A stretch of DNA of 64,000 nucleotides from Mucilaginibacter daejeonensis (GTDB lineage: Bacteria; Bacteroidota; Bacteroidia; Sphingobacteriales; Sphingobacteriaceae): positions 2,294,001 through 2,358,000 of the forward strand of contig NZ_CP086068.1 of assembly GCF_020783335.1 (NCBI RefSeq). Direction: 5' to 3'. Positions 10,196 through 19,734 of the stretch are shown one piece after another; position 1 is the stretch's first letter; each line of letters opens with the position of its first letter. The notes under the pieces were generated by a model. It worked only from the letters and a program-made list of their open reading frames with translations, was not told the DNA's origin and ran no database searches. Position numbers and translations under genes: made by a program.

Positions 10196-10299
10196 TTCAG
10201 GACATATTACTTAACATAATGTTAATTATGAGAATTATATTTGGTCGAAATAAATTGAGGTTTTTAGTGATAACGGCAAGATGTAATCAGATGATCACC

Positions 10300-10338
10300 A
10301 ACAAAAAAGACGAACCATTCTGATCCGTCTTTTTTGTT
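10300..10338. terminator. Bidirectional terminator before the DUF4142 gene 3' end
   Basis: A perfect 13-bp inverted repeat (AACAAAAAAGACG / CGTCTTTTTTGTT) with a 13-nt loop. On the minus strand it lies just past the DUF4142 stop and ends in a T-run. On the plus strand it would act as a backup terminator for the gyrA transcript. Confidence 0.75.
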
Positions 10339-10353
10339 TATCGAAGTGTTATC

Positions 10354-10887
10354 TTATTTCAGCGACGCGTTGATCGCTTTGGCCGAATCTAAATGCTCCT
10401 GTAGCTTTGGTACGGTTTTGTTCGCATATTTATTGATGGTCTTATTGGTATTGCGGCCTGCGTCTTTAAAAAGCTCGATCACCTTGCCGTGATCCATCAC
10501 CATCATATTCATATAAGCTTTATCAAAAGCTGGTCCGCTTAATTGCGAAATGCTATCGATCATTTGCTGATGTTCCTGACTTAATGAGTCAGAATATGAA
10601 ACGTATTTTTCGTCAGCGATCTTTTTCAACTCGTTGCCGGCCGCTGTATGATCAGTGATCATCATTTTGGCAAAAGCCAGCACACGTGGATTCTGCGACT
10701 TTTGTTCGGCCACGGTTGCTGCCTTTATCTCAGTAGCGCCAGCTTCAGTAGCTTTTTTCACAAAAGCCAGACCCATGTCATCCACCAAGGTCTTTTGGTT
10801 ATAATTCTTGGCTTTTCTATTATCGCCGCATGATGTTGTTGACAGCGCTAAAGATGCGATGACGCTGAAATAAAGTATGTTTTTCAT
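10354..10887 (-). CDS. DUF4142 lipoprotein
   Basis: A 177-residue protein with a lipoprotein signal (ALSTTSCGD, acylated Cys at about residue 20). The mature part is a four-helix, ferritin-like-looking DUF4142 domain (LAFVKKATEAGATEIKAATV, AFAKMMITDHTAAGNELKKI, MNMMVMDHGKVIELFKDAG). The two DH pairs are family hallmarks. Members are envelope proteins common in Bacteroidota and Proteobacteria, often stress-linked, with no proven biochemical role. It lies 88 bp downstream of ppc on the same strand and may be read through from it. Confidence 0.85.
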   Translation of the reverse strand: MKNILYFSVIASLALSTTSCGDNRKAKNYNQKTLVDDMGLAFVKKATEAGATEIKAATVAEQKSQNPRVLAFAKMMITDHTAAGNELKKIADEKYVSYSDSLSQEHQQMIDSISQLSGPAFDKAYMNMMVMDHGKVIELFKDAGRNTNKTINKYANKTVPKLQEHLDSAKAINASLK

Positions 10888-10975
10888 GTTGAGAGATGAT
10901 GGTTAGTACTTGGAATATCTAACAATCAAATCTGCAACTGGTTTACGAACGATCACATTAATGTCAAAACTACGC

Positions 10976-13573
10976 TTACGCCAAATTACGACCTGCGTTA
11001 ACGATGCCGTAAACGGTACGGATCACCAGTTTGCTGTAAGCGTTCCGAAGTTCTTCATCCTCCACATTCTTCAATTTTTGTAGTGCAAAATGTTGTATCA
11101 CAACTAAAGGTAGCACGATACGTTCACGCATGGCTATCGATCGCTTTTCTATCGGATATTCCTGCATCAGGAACTCTGTACCGGTCAACTCGAGCAATAA
11201 GGCTTTGGTCAGATCATATTCTTCTTTTAATGATTTCCAGAACTCACCATATTTTTTGTCGTAACGTAAGTGTGCGGTAACCCGGAAGTCTGACTTCGAC
11301 ATCGACATCATACAATTATCGATCATGGTCTTAAAAAAGCCTGAATCTTTGTACAGGTCCACCGCGGCTTGCCATTTACCATCTTTTTTAGCCTTCTGTA
11401 ATGCTGAGCCCACGCCATAAAAGCCAGGAACGTTCTGTTTCAACTGGCTCCACGAGGTCACGAAGCTGATCGCACGCAGATCTTCCAGTTTCAATGGAGC
11501 GCCGGCGTTACGCTTGGTTGGCCGGCTACTGATGTTGATGCCTGAAAGCAATTTAAGCGGACTCATGTTCTCCAGGTAATCAGTGAACAACGGATGCTTA
11601 CGTAAGGCCATGAATTTGTCGAAGCTTTCGTTGGCCATCAGCGATAGTAATTCTTTGTCCTTATCGTTCAATTCATCACTATGGTTAAGCTGTAGCGCTG
11701 AAGTGATGCCGGCGTTCACCAACTGCTCTATGTTGAACTTTGCAGTTTCGATGGATCCGTATTGTGAGCTCACGGTCTGGCCTTGGATGGTCAGTTGAAT
11801 ATGCTTGTTGGCTATCTCTTTGCCCATAGCTGCGTAGAAACGGTGTGTTTTGCCACCACCACGTGCGGGTGGACCTCCCCTCCCATCAAAAAATGCCAGG
11901 TCGATACCATAGGTCTTGGTGATCGCGGTCAACTCGACCTTAGCCTGATAGATAGACCAGTTGGCCATCAGGTAGCCACCATCTTTGGTACTATCCGAAA
12001 AGCCGAGCATGATCATCTGTTTGTTGCCGCGGCGTTTCAAGTGTTCTTGATATACAGGATGCGTGTAAAGCTTTTCCATTACGCCGGCCGCATGCTGAAG
12101 ATCGTTCACGGTCTCGAATAATGGCATAAAGTCTACCGTCAGATCTTCTTTGGTCCAGCCACACCACAGGAACAAGTTCATCAGTTGTAGAATGTCTGAT
12201 GCTTGCTGGCAATTACTGATGATGAAGCGGTGGCAGGCCTTTTCGCCGTTGTTGCGTTGTATGTCATGCATCAGCCTGATGGTGCACAAGGTGTCAGTGA
12301 TCATTGGGTCGATCCCCTCCTGCTCTTCCTCGCTGCATGGCAGGTCAACTTCATTGAAGCTGATCAATTTTAGCTTCTCCTCTTCGCTCAGGTCGGCATA
12401 GCCTTCCGCAGGTAAGCCATTGTAGGTTTCCGGCTTTTCTAAACCGAATTGGAATACGCTACGCAATACGCGGCTATCCTGACGAATGTCCAATCCGGCA
12501 AAGTAACAGCCGTACAAGCGGATCTTGAGGGCCAGGTCCTCCACTAATTCAACAAATATTCCGTTATGCTCCTTGATCTGCGTGTCCTTGATGTTTTGCA
12601 AAAGGCCAAGCATTTCCTGTTGCAGGTCGCCGGCATCTGGCTTAGGATTGAAAGCATTATCATATAGCAACTTGCCGATCTTTTCCATTGGCTCTTCAAC
12701 CCCTCTGAAGGTGATACGGCGTTTCAGGATCCGGTAGTCACGGTAGTAACACCTGAAGATGATCTGCCTTAATGTTGCGGCTACGGTGCGTGTTGAATTG
12801 GTCTTCACGTTCGGGTTACCATCTCTGTCACCTCCAGGCCAAAAGCCCAGTTCAAAGATCTGATGAGGAAGCAACTCCGAGCCAAATTCGCCGTTAAGGC
12901 GAGTCTGGATGTTGGCCAGCGCATAATAGAACACATGCTCCAAGAACCAGATGAGGCTGATCGCTTCATCGACAGGTGTTGGAGATGTTTTATTGAAGAA
13001 CGGTGTTTTACCCAATTGCTGTAACAGCAGGTTCACCGTATTGATGTCATTGGTCTTAAGCGCCTCAATGAGGTCGGTCATGATGGTGAGTACCGTGCCA
13101 GGGTAAAATTGTGTGGGATGCGCGGTAAGGACCAAGCGCAAGGAAAAGTCTTTTAACTGTTCGCTTACACGTTCGCGCAACTCATCGCTGTGCGCGATCT
13201 GCTGCATCAGGCCATGTAATGTACCGCTTTCATCACCCCGGTTGATCTTGCTGAACGATGAGTCTTCAATAGCATCGAACAACACCACCTGCCTCTCAAT
13301 ATATTGAATGAAGCGGAACAAGCGGTTAATGTGCTCTCGCTCGTCTACACCAGGAACGCGTTCTTCAAAGAATGAATCGATGATCTCGGAAGGTGACTTT
13401 AGCGCAGCCACGCCTTTTTCGCAGTGTGAGCTAAAAAAAGGAAGCAGTATGCCGGTGTCCTTTACCTGGTAGAATGGTAGTGTGAGGAACAGGCTGTTAT
13501 ATAACTCGAAGCGGGTAAGTACTTCCTGGTTAAAAACGGTCTCGCGTTGGCTTGTGGTATGTGGTACGCTCAT
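10976..13573 (-). CDS. ppc: Phosphoenolpyruvate carboxylase
   Basis: It catalyses the anaplerotic reaction PEP + bicarbonate to oxaloacetate + phosphate in the cytoplasm. The 865-residue protein shows the catalytic His in LTAHPTQ (His152), FWPGGDRDGNPN near residue 245, IMLGFSDSTKDGG near 520 and the glycine-rich loop DGRGGPPARGGGKTH near 560. Two features differ from the textbook enzyme. The first signature reads TAHPTQFYPGT, with Pro where Arg is usual, and the C-terminus ends GRNLA instead of the usual RNTG tetrapeptide. Both suggest a divergent PEPC lineage, possibly with altered allostery. The gene has its own upstream gap (13574-13758) shared with the divergent FUSC-like gene. Confidence 0.95.
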   Translation of the reverse strand: MSVPHTTSQRETVFNQEVLTRFELYNSLFLTLPFYQVKDTGILLPFFSSHCEKGVAALKSPSEIIDSFFEERVPGVDEREHINRLFRFIQYIERQVVLFDAIEDSSFSKINRGDESGTLHGLMQQIAHSDELRERVSEQLKDFSLRLVLTAHPTQFYPGTVLTIMTDLIEALKTNDINTVNLLLQQLGKTPFFNKTSPTPVDEAISLIWFLEHVFYYALANIQTRLNGEFGSELLPHQIFELGFWPGGDRDGNPNVKTNSTRTVAATLRQIIFRCYYRDYRILKRRITFRGVEEPMEKIGKLLYDNAFNPKPDAGDLQQEMLGLLQNIKDTQIKEHNGIFVELVEDLALKIRLYGCYFAGLDIRQDSRVLRSVFQFGLEKPETYNGLPAEGYADLSEEEKLKLISFNEVDLPCSEEEQEGIDPMITDTLCTIRLMHDIQRNNGEKACHRFIISNCQQASDILQLMNLFLWCGWTKEDLTVDFMPLFETVNDLQHAAGVMEKLYTHPVYQEHLKRRGNKQMIMLGFSDSTKDGGYLMANWSIYQAKVELTAITKTYGIDLAFFDGRGGPPARGGGKTHRFYAAMGKEIANKHIQLTIQGQTVSSQYGSIETAKFNIEQLVNAGITSALQLNHSDELNDKDKELLSLMANESFDKFMALRKHPLFTDYLENMSPLKLLSGINISSRPTKRNAGAPLKLEDLRAISFVTSWSQLKQNVPGFYGVGSALQKAKKDGKWQAAVDLYKDSGFFKTMIDNCMMSMSKSDFRVTAHLRYDKKYGEFWKSLKEEYDLTKALLLELTGTEFLMQEYPIEKRSIAMRERIVLPLVVIQHFALQKLKNVEDEELRNAYSKLVIRTVYGIVNAGRNLA

Positions 13574-13695
13574 GTTTTAGTATAAGGTGGCCGCTTGCAT
13601 GCGCAGGCGGTAAAACGCGGTCAAAATACGCATCTTATGCATAAAAACTCAAAACTTCCCGCATAAATTATAGTTATTCAGTAGACTTTTAATTA

Positions 13696-13728
13696 TTTGT
13701 TACTTGCTACACAGTTTATATACATTTG
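13696..13728 (+). promoter_or_regulatory. Bacteroidota-type promoter of the FUSC-like gene
   Basis: TTTG at 13696-13699 and TACATTTG at 13721-13728 are separated by 21 nt, fitting the -33 TTTG / -7 TAnnTTTG pattern of the Bacteroidota primary sigma factor. The start codon at 13759 would follow a leader of about 25 nt. Confidence 0.65.
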
Positions 13729-13758
13729 TAGCGCGACCTATCGGCACCACTCAGTTTC

Positions 13759-15954
13759 ATGGCTAAACACACCCGCGAAATAAAGACCTTCTTTTTTAGC
13801 CAATATTTCTCTGACGGTTTGCGCATCAGCATGGGCTTATTGCTCCCGGCTCTCTTATTTGCGCAAATGGATATGCTGCAAACCGGCTTGACCATTTCCT
13901 TGGGTGCGGTTTGTATGACGGTATTGGACAATCCGGGGCCGTTATTGCATAAGCGCAACGCCATGCTGATCGGAAATGCGGTTGTATTCCTGGTGGCTGT
14001 GCTTACCGGTTTTGCCCGTTACAACTTATGGGTGCTGGGCACGGTGGTCACGATACTCGCCTTCATCTTTTCCTTTTTAGTGGTATATGGCAACAGGGCC
14101 GCATCGGTAGGTACTGCTGGTCTGCTGGCCATGATCTTCATCATGGATAAGGCGCTTACGCCTGACAAGGTTATACCTTACAGCCTTACCGTATTGTCAG
14201 GTGGTATATGGTATATGCTCATGAGCATGCTCTTTTTCGGTATTCGCCCCTATCGTGCCGCGCAACAGGCTTTGGGCGAGAATATCCGGGATATCGTAAA
14301 GTTCCTGCGTATCAAAGCCGACTTCTACTTGCCCTCGACCGACATCGACGATAATTACCGTAAACTGGTATCAGAGCAGATACATGTAAGCCAGCATCAG
14401 GATACTTTGCGTGAACTGCTCTTTAAAAGCCGTTTGCTGGTAAAGGAGTCGACCAATTATAGCCGTATGCTGGTTCTTACCTTCGTAGACCTGGTCGATC
14501 TTTTTGAGCAAGTGATGGCCACCCATTATGATTACGGCCAAATGCGCGACAAGTTCGGGAAAAGCGGTATCCTGAGCGACATTGGTCACCTCTTGCACCG
14601 CATGGCCGACGAGCTGGATAACATAGGCTATGCTGTACTGTCCAACACCTCCTATCACTCGAATGTGCGTTTTTTACCAGAGTTAGAAGAGCTCAAAGTG
14701 AAGATAGACGCGATGGGAAATACCGAACAAGGCAACAGTAACATGGTGCTGAAAAAGGTACTGGTGAACCTGCGCGACCTCAATAAGAAGATCATCGATA
14801 TTTATCGTTACCACAAGATCCGCAACCTGAAAAAGCCCATGGGCAGGTCATCGGCTGTGGAGTATGATAAATTTGTGGCCCGGCAGGATTATTCGCCGCG
14901 CCTATTGTTGGACAACCTTAACTTTCGGTCTGCAACATTCAAATTCGCGTTGCGGGTATCGTTGGTGTGTTTGTTAGGATTTATCATTACCAAGAGCAGC
15001 GCGCTGCTTCATTTCATCAATGCTGTGACCGGCAAGCATGTGGCCTTCGGTCAGCATAGTTACTGGGTACTGCTTACCATAATTGTGATCATCAAGCCTG
15101 CGTTCGCATTATCCAAGCAGCGCAACATTGAGCGTTTGATAGGTACTATTGTGGGCGGACTTATCGGTGTGGCCATTTTGACGTTCGTAAGGAATGACAC
15201 CGCACAATTCTTGATCCTGGCCGCGTTAATGATCGGTGCCTACAGCTTCATTCGCACTCACTATGTAGTGGCCATCATCATGATGACGCCTTATGTGTTG
15301 ATCCTGTTCAAGTTCTTGGGTGTAGGGCATTTGAATGTGGCCGAGGAACGGGTGATCGACACCATCATCGGTTCGGTGATCGCATTTGCGGCCAATTATC
15401 TCATTTTTCCTACATGGGAGTCGGATCAGTTGCACGAGAGTTTACATGAGGTGATCACTGCCAATGTAGAATACCTGATCAAGATCGGCGAAAGTATAGC
15501 CGGGATACCAGTGAATACCACAGCTTATAAATTGGCCCGTAAGGAAGTTTACATCAAATCAGCTAATCTTTCAGGAGCTTTTGAGCGAATGGCATCCGAG
15601 CCGCGGGCTAAACAACATAAAAGCAAAGAGGTGCATAGGTTCGTGGTGTTGAATCATATCCTTTCATCATACATCGCTACCATGGCATCCGTAGTGACGT
15701 CGAAACCGACCTATGAGAACAAGGCCGACAATGTAAAAATGATCCGCCGTGCGATAGTGGCCTTAAATGAAAGCTCCAAAAAGCTTGGTGGTAAGGTCAT
15801 TGAGTTCTCGAACGAACTGACAGTACCAAATGAACGGTCGTCTGTACCAGCCAACCAATTATCCCCTGATGAAGCTCTGCTGACCGAGCAATTAGGATTC
15901 ATCCACAAGATCGCTCATGATATCGCCAAGGTTACCGACAACATCTTGGCATAA
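13759..15954 (+). CDS. FUSC/YccS-like inner-membrane protein
   Basis: A 731-residue protein with two hydrophobic bundles of about six helices (roughly residues 18-165 and 392-545), each followed by a soluble helical region. This is the duplicated layout of the YccS/YhfK and FUSC (fusaric-acid-resistance-like) families. SYWVLLTIIVIIKPAFALSK followed by IERLIGTIVGGLIGV is the characteristic second-bundle block. Members are thought to be aromatic-acid or toxic-compound exporters, but the substrate here is unknown. It has its own promoter and a shared downstream terminator. Confidence 0.85.
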   Translation: MAKHTREIKTFFFSQYFSDGLRISMGLLLPALLFAQMDMLQTGLTISLGAVCMTVLDNPGPLLHKRNAMLIGNAVVFLVAVLTGFARYNLWVLGTVVTILAFIFSFLVVYGNRAASVGTAGLLAMIFIMDKALTPDKVIPYSLTVLSGGIWYMLMSMLFFGIRPYRAAQQALGENIRDIVKFLRIKADFYLPSTDIDDNYRKLVSEQIHVSQHQDTLRELLFKSRLLVKESTNYSRMLVLTFVDLVDLFEQVMATHYDYGQMRDKFGKSGILSDIGHLLHRMADELDNIGYAVLSNTSYHSNVRFLPELEELKVKIDAMGNTEQGNSNMVLKKVLVNLRDLNKKIIDIYRYHKIRNLKKPMGRSSAVEYDKFVARQDYSPRLLLDNLNFRSATFKFALRVSLVCLLGFIITKSSALLHFINAVTGKHVAFGQHSYWVLLTIIVIIKPAFALSKQRNIERLIGTIVGGLIGVAILTFVRNDTAQFLILAALMIGAYSFIRTHYVVAIIMMTPYVLILFKFLGVGHLNVAEERVIDTIIGSVIAFAANYLIFPTWESDQLHESLHEVITANVEYLIKIGESIAGIPVNTTAYKLARKEVYIKSANLSGAFERMASEPRAKQHKSKEVHRFVVLNHILSSYIATMASVVTSKPTYENKADNVKMIRRAIVALNESSKKLGGKVIEFSNELTVPNERSSVPANQLSPDEALLTEQLGFIHKIAHDIAKVTDNILA

Positions 15955-16003
15955 CGAGATATCCAGTTGTCTTATCGCAATTCGCAGACGAATACCCATA
16001 AAC

Positions 16004-16031
16004 CAAAAAAGCCAGAATTATCTAGCTTTTT
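16004..16031. terminator. Bidirectional terminator between convergent FUSC-like and permease genes
   Basis: An A-run plus GC is mirrored by GC plus a T-run (AAAAAGC...GCTTTTT), with an inner AGA/TCT pairing, in the 95-bp gap between the two stop codons. It can serve both strands. Confidence 0.65.
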
Positions 16032-16049
16032 ATATGTAATAGTTGATTT

Positions 16050-17750
16050 TTAGTGGGCTATTGTGGTGTTCAACTTACTATTGCGGTAGCCGTACGAGAA
16101 ATAGACCACTAAACCCAGTACCAGCCAGATCAGGAAGCGAAGCCAATTGGTGTAGCCCAGCTCTGTCATCAAATAAAAGCAGCTCAATAAACCGAGTACC
16201 GGTATCAATGATAAGTTCTTCATGAAGGCCAGAACGGTCAGCGTAGCCGACAAGATCAGGAACAATGCGAAGGGGAATTGTTGATGACTATCAGGCGCTG
16301 AAAAAGCATTGATAATGTTAGAACGGAAGAAAAAAACTCCACCAATGAACAGCACCGGCACGATCCATTTTGCGTTGACATATGGTATCTTAAAGCGACC
16401 TTGATGAGCTTCTTCCTTAGGCAATAATAACACCCCACCGCATACCAGCACGAACGCAAATAAAGTACCTATACTGGTCAGGTCGGTCACCTCGGTCAAA
16501 TTCATGAATAAGGCTGGAACGGCCACCACGATACCGGTGATGATCGTAGCGAACGATGGCGTTTGATACACCGGGTGAATACGCGAGAAAGCTTTGGGTA
16601 ACAGACCGTCGCGGCTCATGCTCATCCAGATACGAGGCTGCCCTAATTGAAAGATCAGCAACACGCTGGCCGTGGCTATCACGGCACTAATAGATATCAC
16701 ATAGCTGATCTTCTTCAACCCGACTTTTGCAAAAACGAATGCCAGCGGGTCCCCCACTTGCAGGTCTTTATAATTAACCATGCCAGTAAGCACCAGGGCG
16801 ATCAGCACATACAGTACCGTACAGATGATCAGCGAATAGATCATTCCTTTAGGCAGGTCGCGCTGGGGGTTCTCGCATTCTTCAGCAGTGGTAGATATGG
16901 CATCGAAACCGATGTAGGCAAAGAATACACCTGACACGCCTTTCATCACGCCGCTGAAGCCATTAGGCAGGAAAGGATGCCAGTTGGCTGGTGTTACATA
17001 AAAGAAGCCTAAAAGGATCACGGCGATCACCACCCCTATCTTAAGCATTACCATACCATTGGTCACGCGCTTGGTCTCGCGGATGCCGATGTATACCAAA
17101 TAAGTGATCAGCACGACGATAAGTAACGCTGGTATATTAGCGATCAATTTGAAGTTACCAGATCCTGGCGCTGTGGCCCAGGCAGCAGCTTCCGCTCTCA
17201 AACGGTCGGTCACCTCGCCCAGGTTGCCCGCAGCTGTAAGCTCCTGCAAACGCATGTGTCCTTTAAATGCCGAAAAGTAATCCATAGTGAGGTACTCGGG
17301 CAAATGCACATGGAATCCTTCGAGCAGATTCACGAAATATTCGCTCCAGGATATGGCCACGGCTATATTGCCGATAGCATATTCCATCAGCAGATCCCAC
17401 CCAATGATCCAGGCGATCAGCTCGCCGAACGAGGCATAAGCGTAGGTGTATGCGCTGCCAGCTACCGGTATACGGGATGCAAATTCAGCATAGCACATAG
17501 CCGAGAACCCACAGGTGATCGCTGTCAACACGAACAAAATGGTAACACCCGGACCACCGTTGAACGATGCCGTTCCGATAGTAGAAAAGATGCCCGCGCC
17601 CACAACGGCCGCGATACCCATCAGGGTAAGGTCTTCAGTACGAAGTTCTTTTTTGAGATGTCCGCCGGTGTGCTCGCTGTCGCTAAAACCGCTTTGTACG
17701 TCGGCTAATATTTTATGGAGAGATTTTTTTCGAAATAAACTTTTCGACAT
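16050..17750 (-). CDS. APC-superfamily amino-acid permease (cationic amino-acid transporter-like)
   Basis: A 566-residue protein with about 12-14 membrane segments. The first helix contains GIAAVVGAGIFSTIGTA, the substrate-binding GxG(I/V)F motif of APC carriers. SRIPVAGSAYTYAYASFGE and FFAYIGFDAISTTAEECENP are hallmark helix 3 and helix 6 blocks of the CAT/YfnA-like branch. It is an inner-membrane amino-acid importer or exchanger; cationic specificity is only suggested by similarity. Convergent with the FUSC-like gene and divergent from a PAP2 phosphatase. Confidence 0.88.
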   Translation of the reverse strand: MSKSLFRKKSLHKILADVQSGFSDSEHTGGHLKKELRTEDLTLMGIAAVVGAGIFSTIGTASFNGGPGVTILFVLTAITCGFSAMCYAEFASRIPVAGSAYTYAYASFGELIAWIIGWDLLMEYAIGNIAVAISWSEYFVNLLEGFHVHLPEYLTMDYFSAFKGHMRLQELTAAGNLGEVTDRLRAEAAAWATAPGSGNFKLIANIPALLIVVLITYLVYIGIRETKRVTNGMVMLKIGVVIAVILLGFFYVTPANWHPFLPNGFSGVMKGVSGVFFAYIGFDAISTTAEECENPQRDLPKGMIYSLIICTVLYVLIALVLTGMVNYKDLQVGDPLAFVFAKVGLKKISYVISISAVIATASVLLIFQLGQPRIWMSMSRDGLLPKAFSRIHPVYQTPSFATIITGIVVAVPALFMNLTEVTDLTSIGTLFAFVLVCGGVLLLPKEEAHQGRFKIPYVNAKWIVPVLFIGGVFFFRSNIINAFSAPDSHQQFPFALFLILSATLTVLAFMKNLSLIPVLGLLSCFYLMTELGYTNWLRFLIWLVLGLVVYFSYGYRNSKLNTTIAH

Positions 17751-17824
17751 GGATCAATATTACGTTCAACTACCAAACATAACCATTTTTTACGTGAATA
17801 CGGATAATGTGCTTAATTTGTACC

Positions 17825-18481
17825 ATGAACACCCGTATAACCGATGTACTCCATCATATACGATTTTTTTTGCTGCCGTACCTGATCATCCTGATCACGT
17901 GCATCATCATCAAGATCACTCATAGCCGCGAGGCCATTTATTTTGCGGTGAACGCCCGCCACTCTGACCTCGGTGACCTCATATTCCCCTACGTGACCGA
18001 CCTCGGCGAAGGCTTTATGGTAGTGAGCGTAACGCTGATCATGCTGCTGTTCAGTTACCGTAAGACCATACTCATCATCACCAGCTTTGCCTTCAGCGGT
18101 ATCATGGTGCAAATATTCAAACACCTTTTTCGTGCGCCAAGGCCTATCGTTTACTTTGAGAAACAGCTTGACCACATACACTTTGTAAAAGGTGTAGCCA
18201 TGATGCATACCAATAGCTTTCCGTCGGGGCATACGGTAACGGCTTTCTCCGCAGCAGTAGTGCTATCGTACTTAGCGGTCAATAAACGTTGGGGCTTTAT
18301 TTATTTGCTGGTGGCAATTAGTGTGGCATACTCACGCATGTACCTGAGCCAGCACTTTTTTGAGGATGTTACGGCCGGATCGATCGTGGGAAGTATGAGT
18401 ACCCTTATGTGGGTCACGTGGATGGACAACCGCCCATTTATGCATGCCCAGCGCGTGAGCAAAGGACTGCTCAGGCGCTGA
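17825..18481 (+). CDS. PAP2-family membrane phosphatase
   Basis: A 218-residue membrane protein with the three-part acid phosphatase signature: KHLFRAPRP near residue 98, FPSGH near 132-136, and SRMYLSQHFFED near 169-180. These supply the phosphate-binding Lys/Arg and the catalytic His pair. The family dephosphorylates lipid phosphates such as undecaprenyl pyrophosphate or phosphatidylglycerol phosphate on the periplasmic face. The ATG at 17825 (MNTRITDV) is preferred over the in-frame ATG at 17807; neither has a clear ribosome-binding site, so the start is uncertain. Confidence 0.88.
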   Translation: MNTRITDVLHHIRFFLLPYLIILITCIIIKITHSREAIYFAVNARHSDLGDLIFPYVTDLGEGFMVVSVTLIMLLFSYRKTILIITSFAFSGIMVQIFKHLFRAPRPIVYFEKQLDHIHFVKGVAMMHTNSFPSGHTVTAFSAAVVLSYLAVNKRWGFIYLLVAISVAYSRMYLSQHFFEDVTAGSIVGSMSTLMWVTWMDNRPFMHAQRVSKGLLRR

Positions 18482-18491
18482 GCCGCCAAAT

Positions 18492-18962
18492 TTAATATTC
18501 CAGCGGTACTGTAGGTTCTTTCTTACTGGTCGACATGATCATCATGGTCTGGAAGGTTTTAACCACCGGTATACGGCTGATCTTATCCATGATCAGTTGC
18601 TCATAAAGCTTGATATCACGTACGTATACCTTCAACAAAAAATCGCATTGACCGGTCACGTGATGGCATTCGGTGATCTCTTTGATTTTCTTGATCTCGT
18701 TCAGAAAAATATCAATGGTGTTGCTTTTATGGAAGTCGAGTGAAACTTGTATAAAGGTCTTGATACCCAGGCCTAACTTCTCTTCGTCCACCAAAGCGTG
18801 GTAGCTTTTGATGTATTCGGCATTCTCTAATTTGCGTACACGTTCCAGCGTTGGAGCAGGAGATAATCCTATCTCGTTCGATAGCTGCAAGTTGGTTATC
18901 CTTCCGTTCTCTTGTAATATCTTTAAGATCTGTAGATCGATCTTATCTAATTCAGCAGCCAT
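18492..18962 (-). CDS. Lrp/AsnC-family transcriptional regulator
   Basis: A 156-residue protein. Residues 5-60 form the AsnC-type helix-turn-helix (LDKIDLQILKILQENGRIT... LSPAPTLERVRKLE), and residues 65-150 the RAM/ligand domain (VTGQCDFLLKVYVRD). Such proteins form octamers that sense amino acids. It is read away from the metal-regulator gene at 19084, sharing a 121-bp intergenic region, and converges on the PAP2 gene with 10 bp between the ends. Target genes are unknown; the nearby amino-acid permease is a reasonable guess only. Confidence 0.92.
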   Translation of the reverse strand: MAAELDKIDLQILKILQENGRITNLQLSNEIGLSPAPTLERVRKLENAEYIKSYHALVDEEKLGLGIKTFIQVSLDFHKSNTIDIFLNEIKKIKEITECHHVTGQCDFLLKVYVRDIKLYEQLIMDKISRIPVVKTFQTMMIMSTSKKEPTVPLEY

Positions 18963-19047
18963 ATAAAAAGTTCAGTTGCGGTATCTCGCAAAATAAAATT
19001 TTTTATCGACAATGAAAAACAAAAGTTAATTCTTTACATTTTAATGT

Positions 19048-19076
19048 TTAGATTAGCCTAAATTATAAATTAGGCT
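19048..19076 (+). promoter_or_regulatory. Operator-like site for the DtxR/MntR-type regulator
   Basis: TTAGATTAGCCTAAATTAT at 19048-19066 agrees with the DtxR/IdeR box TTAGGTTAGCCTAACCTAA at about 15 of 19 positions. Overlapping it, AGCCTAA (19055-19061) and TTAGGCT (19070-19076) form a perfect inverted repeat with an 8-bp spacer. The site ends 7 bp before the regulator's ATG, a position suited to autorepression of the regulator-transporter operon by metal-loaded protein. Confidence 0.6.
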
Positions 19077-19083
19077 CCCATAA

Positions 19084-19734
19084 ATGCATTCATTTACAGA
19101 GGAAAACTATTTAAAGGCCATCTATCATTTGCTGATGCGTACATCCAACGCCACAACAAATGATATTGCGGCAGCTATTGGCACCAAGGCTGCCTCGGTG
19201 ACCGATATGCTCAAAAAGTTGGCCGATAAAAAGCTGATCAACTACGCACGTTATCAGGGCGTAACGCTAACCGAGCAAGGCCGGCAGGTCGCCTTGGCCA
19301 TTGTGCGCAAGCACAGGCTATGGGAATACTTTTTGGTCAAGAAACTAAATTTTAGGTGGGATGAGGTACATGACATGGCCGAAGAATTGGAGCACATTTC
19401 GTCCACCGAACTCATTAACCGGCTGGACAGTTTTATGGGATGCCCACAATTTGACCCTCATGGCGACCCTATACCCGATGCCGATGGTCAGATCAGCGTT
19501 CAGCAGTTACAACAGGCCACCAGTATGGCCGTAGACCAAAGCGGCGTCATCACCGCTGTAGCTGACCATACGGCATCTTTTTTACAATACCTCGAAAAAA
19601 ATAACCTGATGATCGGCAACACGATCACGGTGACCGATACTACCGATTATGATGTATCGGTATTAGTTAAAGAGAACGATCAAAAGATCAACATCAGCCA
19701 CGAAGTGGCTAAGCATATATTGATAGCGATATGA
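19084..19734 (+). CDS. DtxR/MntR-family metal-dependent transcriptional regulator
   Basis: A 216-residue protein. Residues 1-65 are an iron-dependent-repressor winged helix (FTEENYLKAIYHLL, IGTKAASVTDMLKKLADKKL). Residues 66-140 form the metal-binding dimerisation domain (HRLWEYFLVKKL, EELEHISS, CPQFDPHGDPIP). Residues about 150-216 are an SH3/FeoA-like tail. Members bind Mn2+ or Fe2+ and repress metal uptake when the metal is plentiful. It overlaps the Nramp gene by 4 bp (ATGA), so the two are translationally coupled, which points to Mn2+/Fe2+ homeostasis. Confidence 0.93.
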   Translation: MHSFTEENYLKAIYHLLMRTSNATTNDIAAAIGTKAASVTDMLKKLADKKLINYARYQGVTLTEQGRQVALAIVRKHRLWEYFLVKKLNFRWDEVHDMAEELEHISSTELINRLDSFMGCPQFDPHGDPIPDADGQISVQQLQQATSMAVDQSGVITAVADHTASFLQYLEKNNLMIGNTITVTDTTDYDVSVLVKENDQKINISHEVAKHILIAI

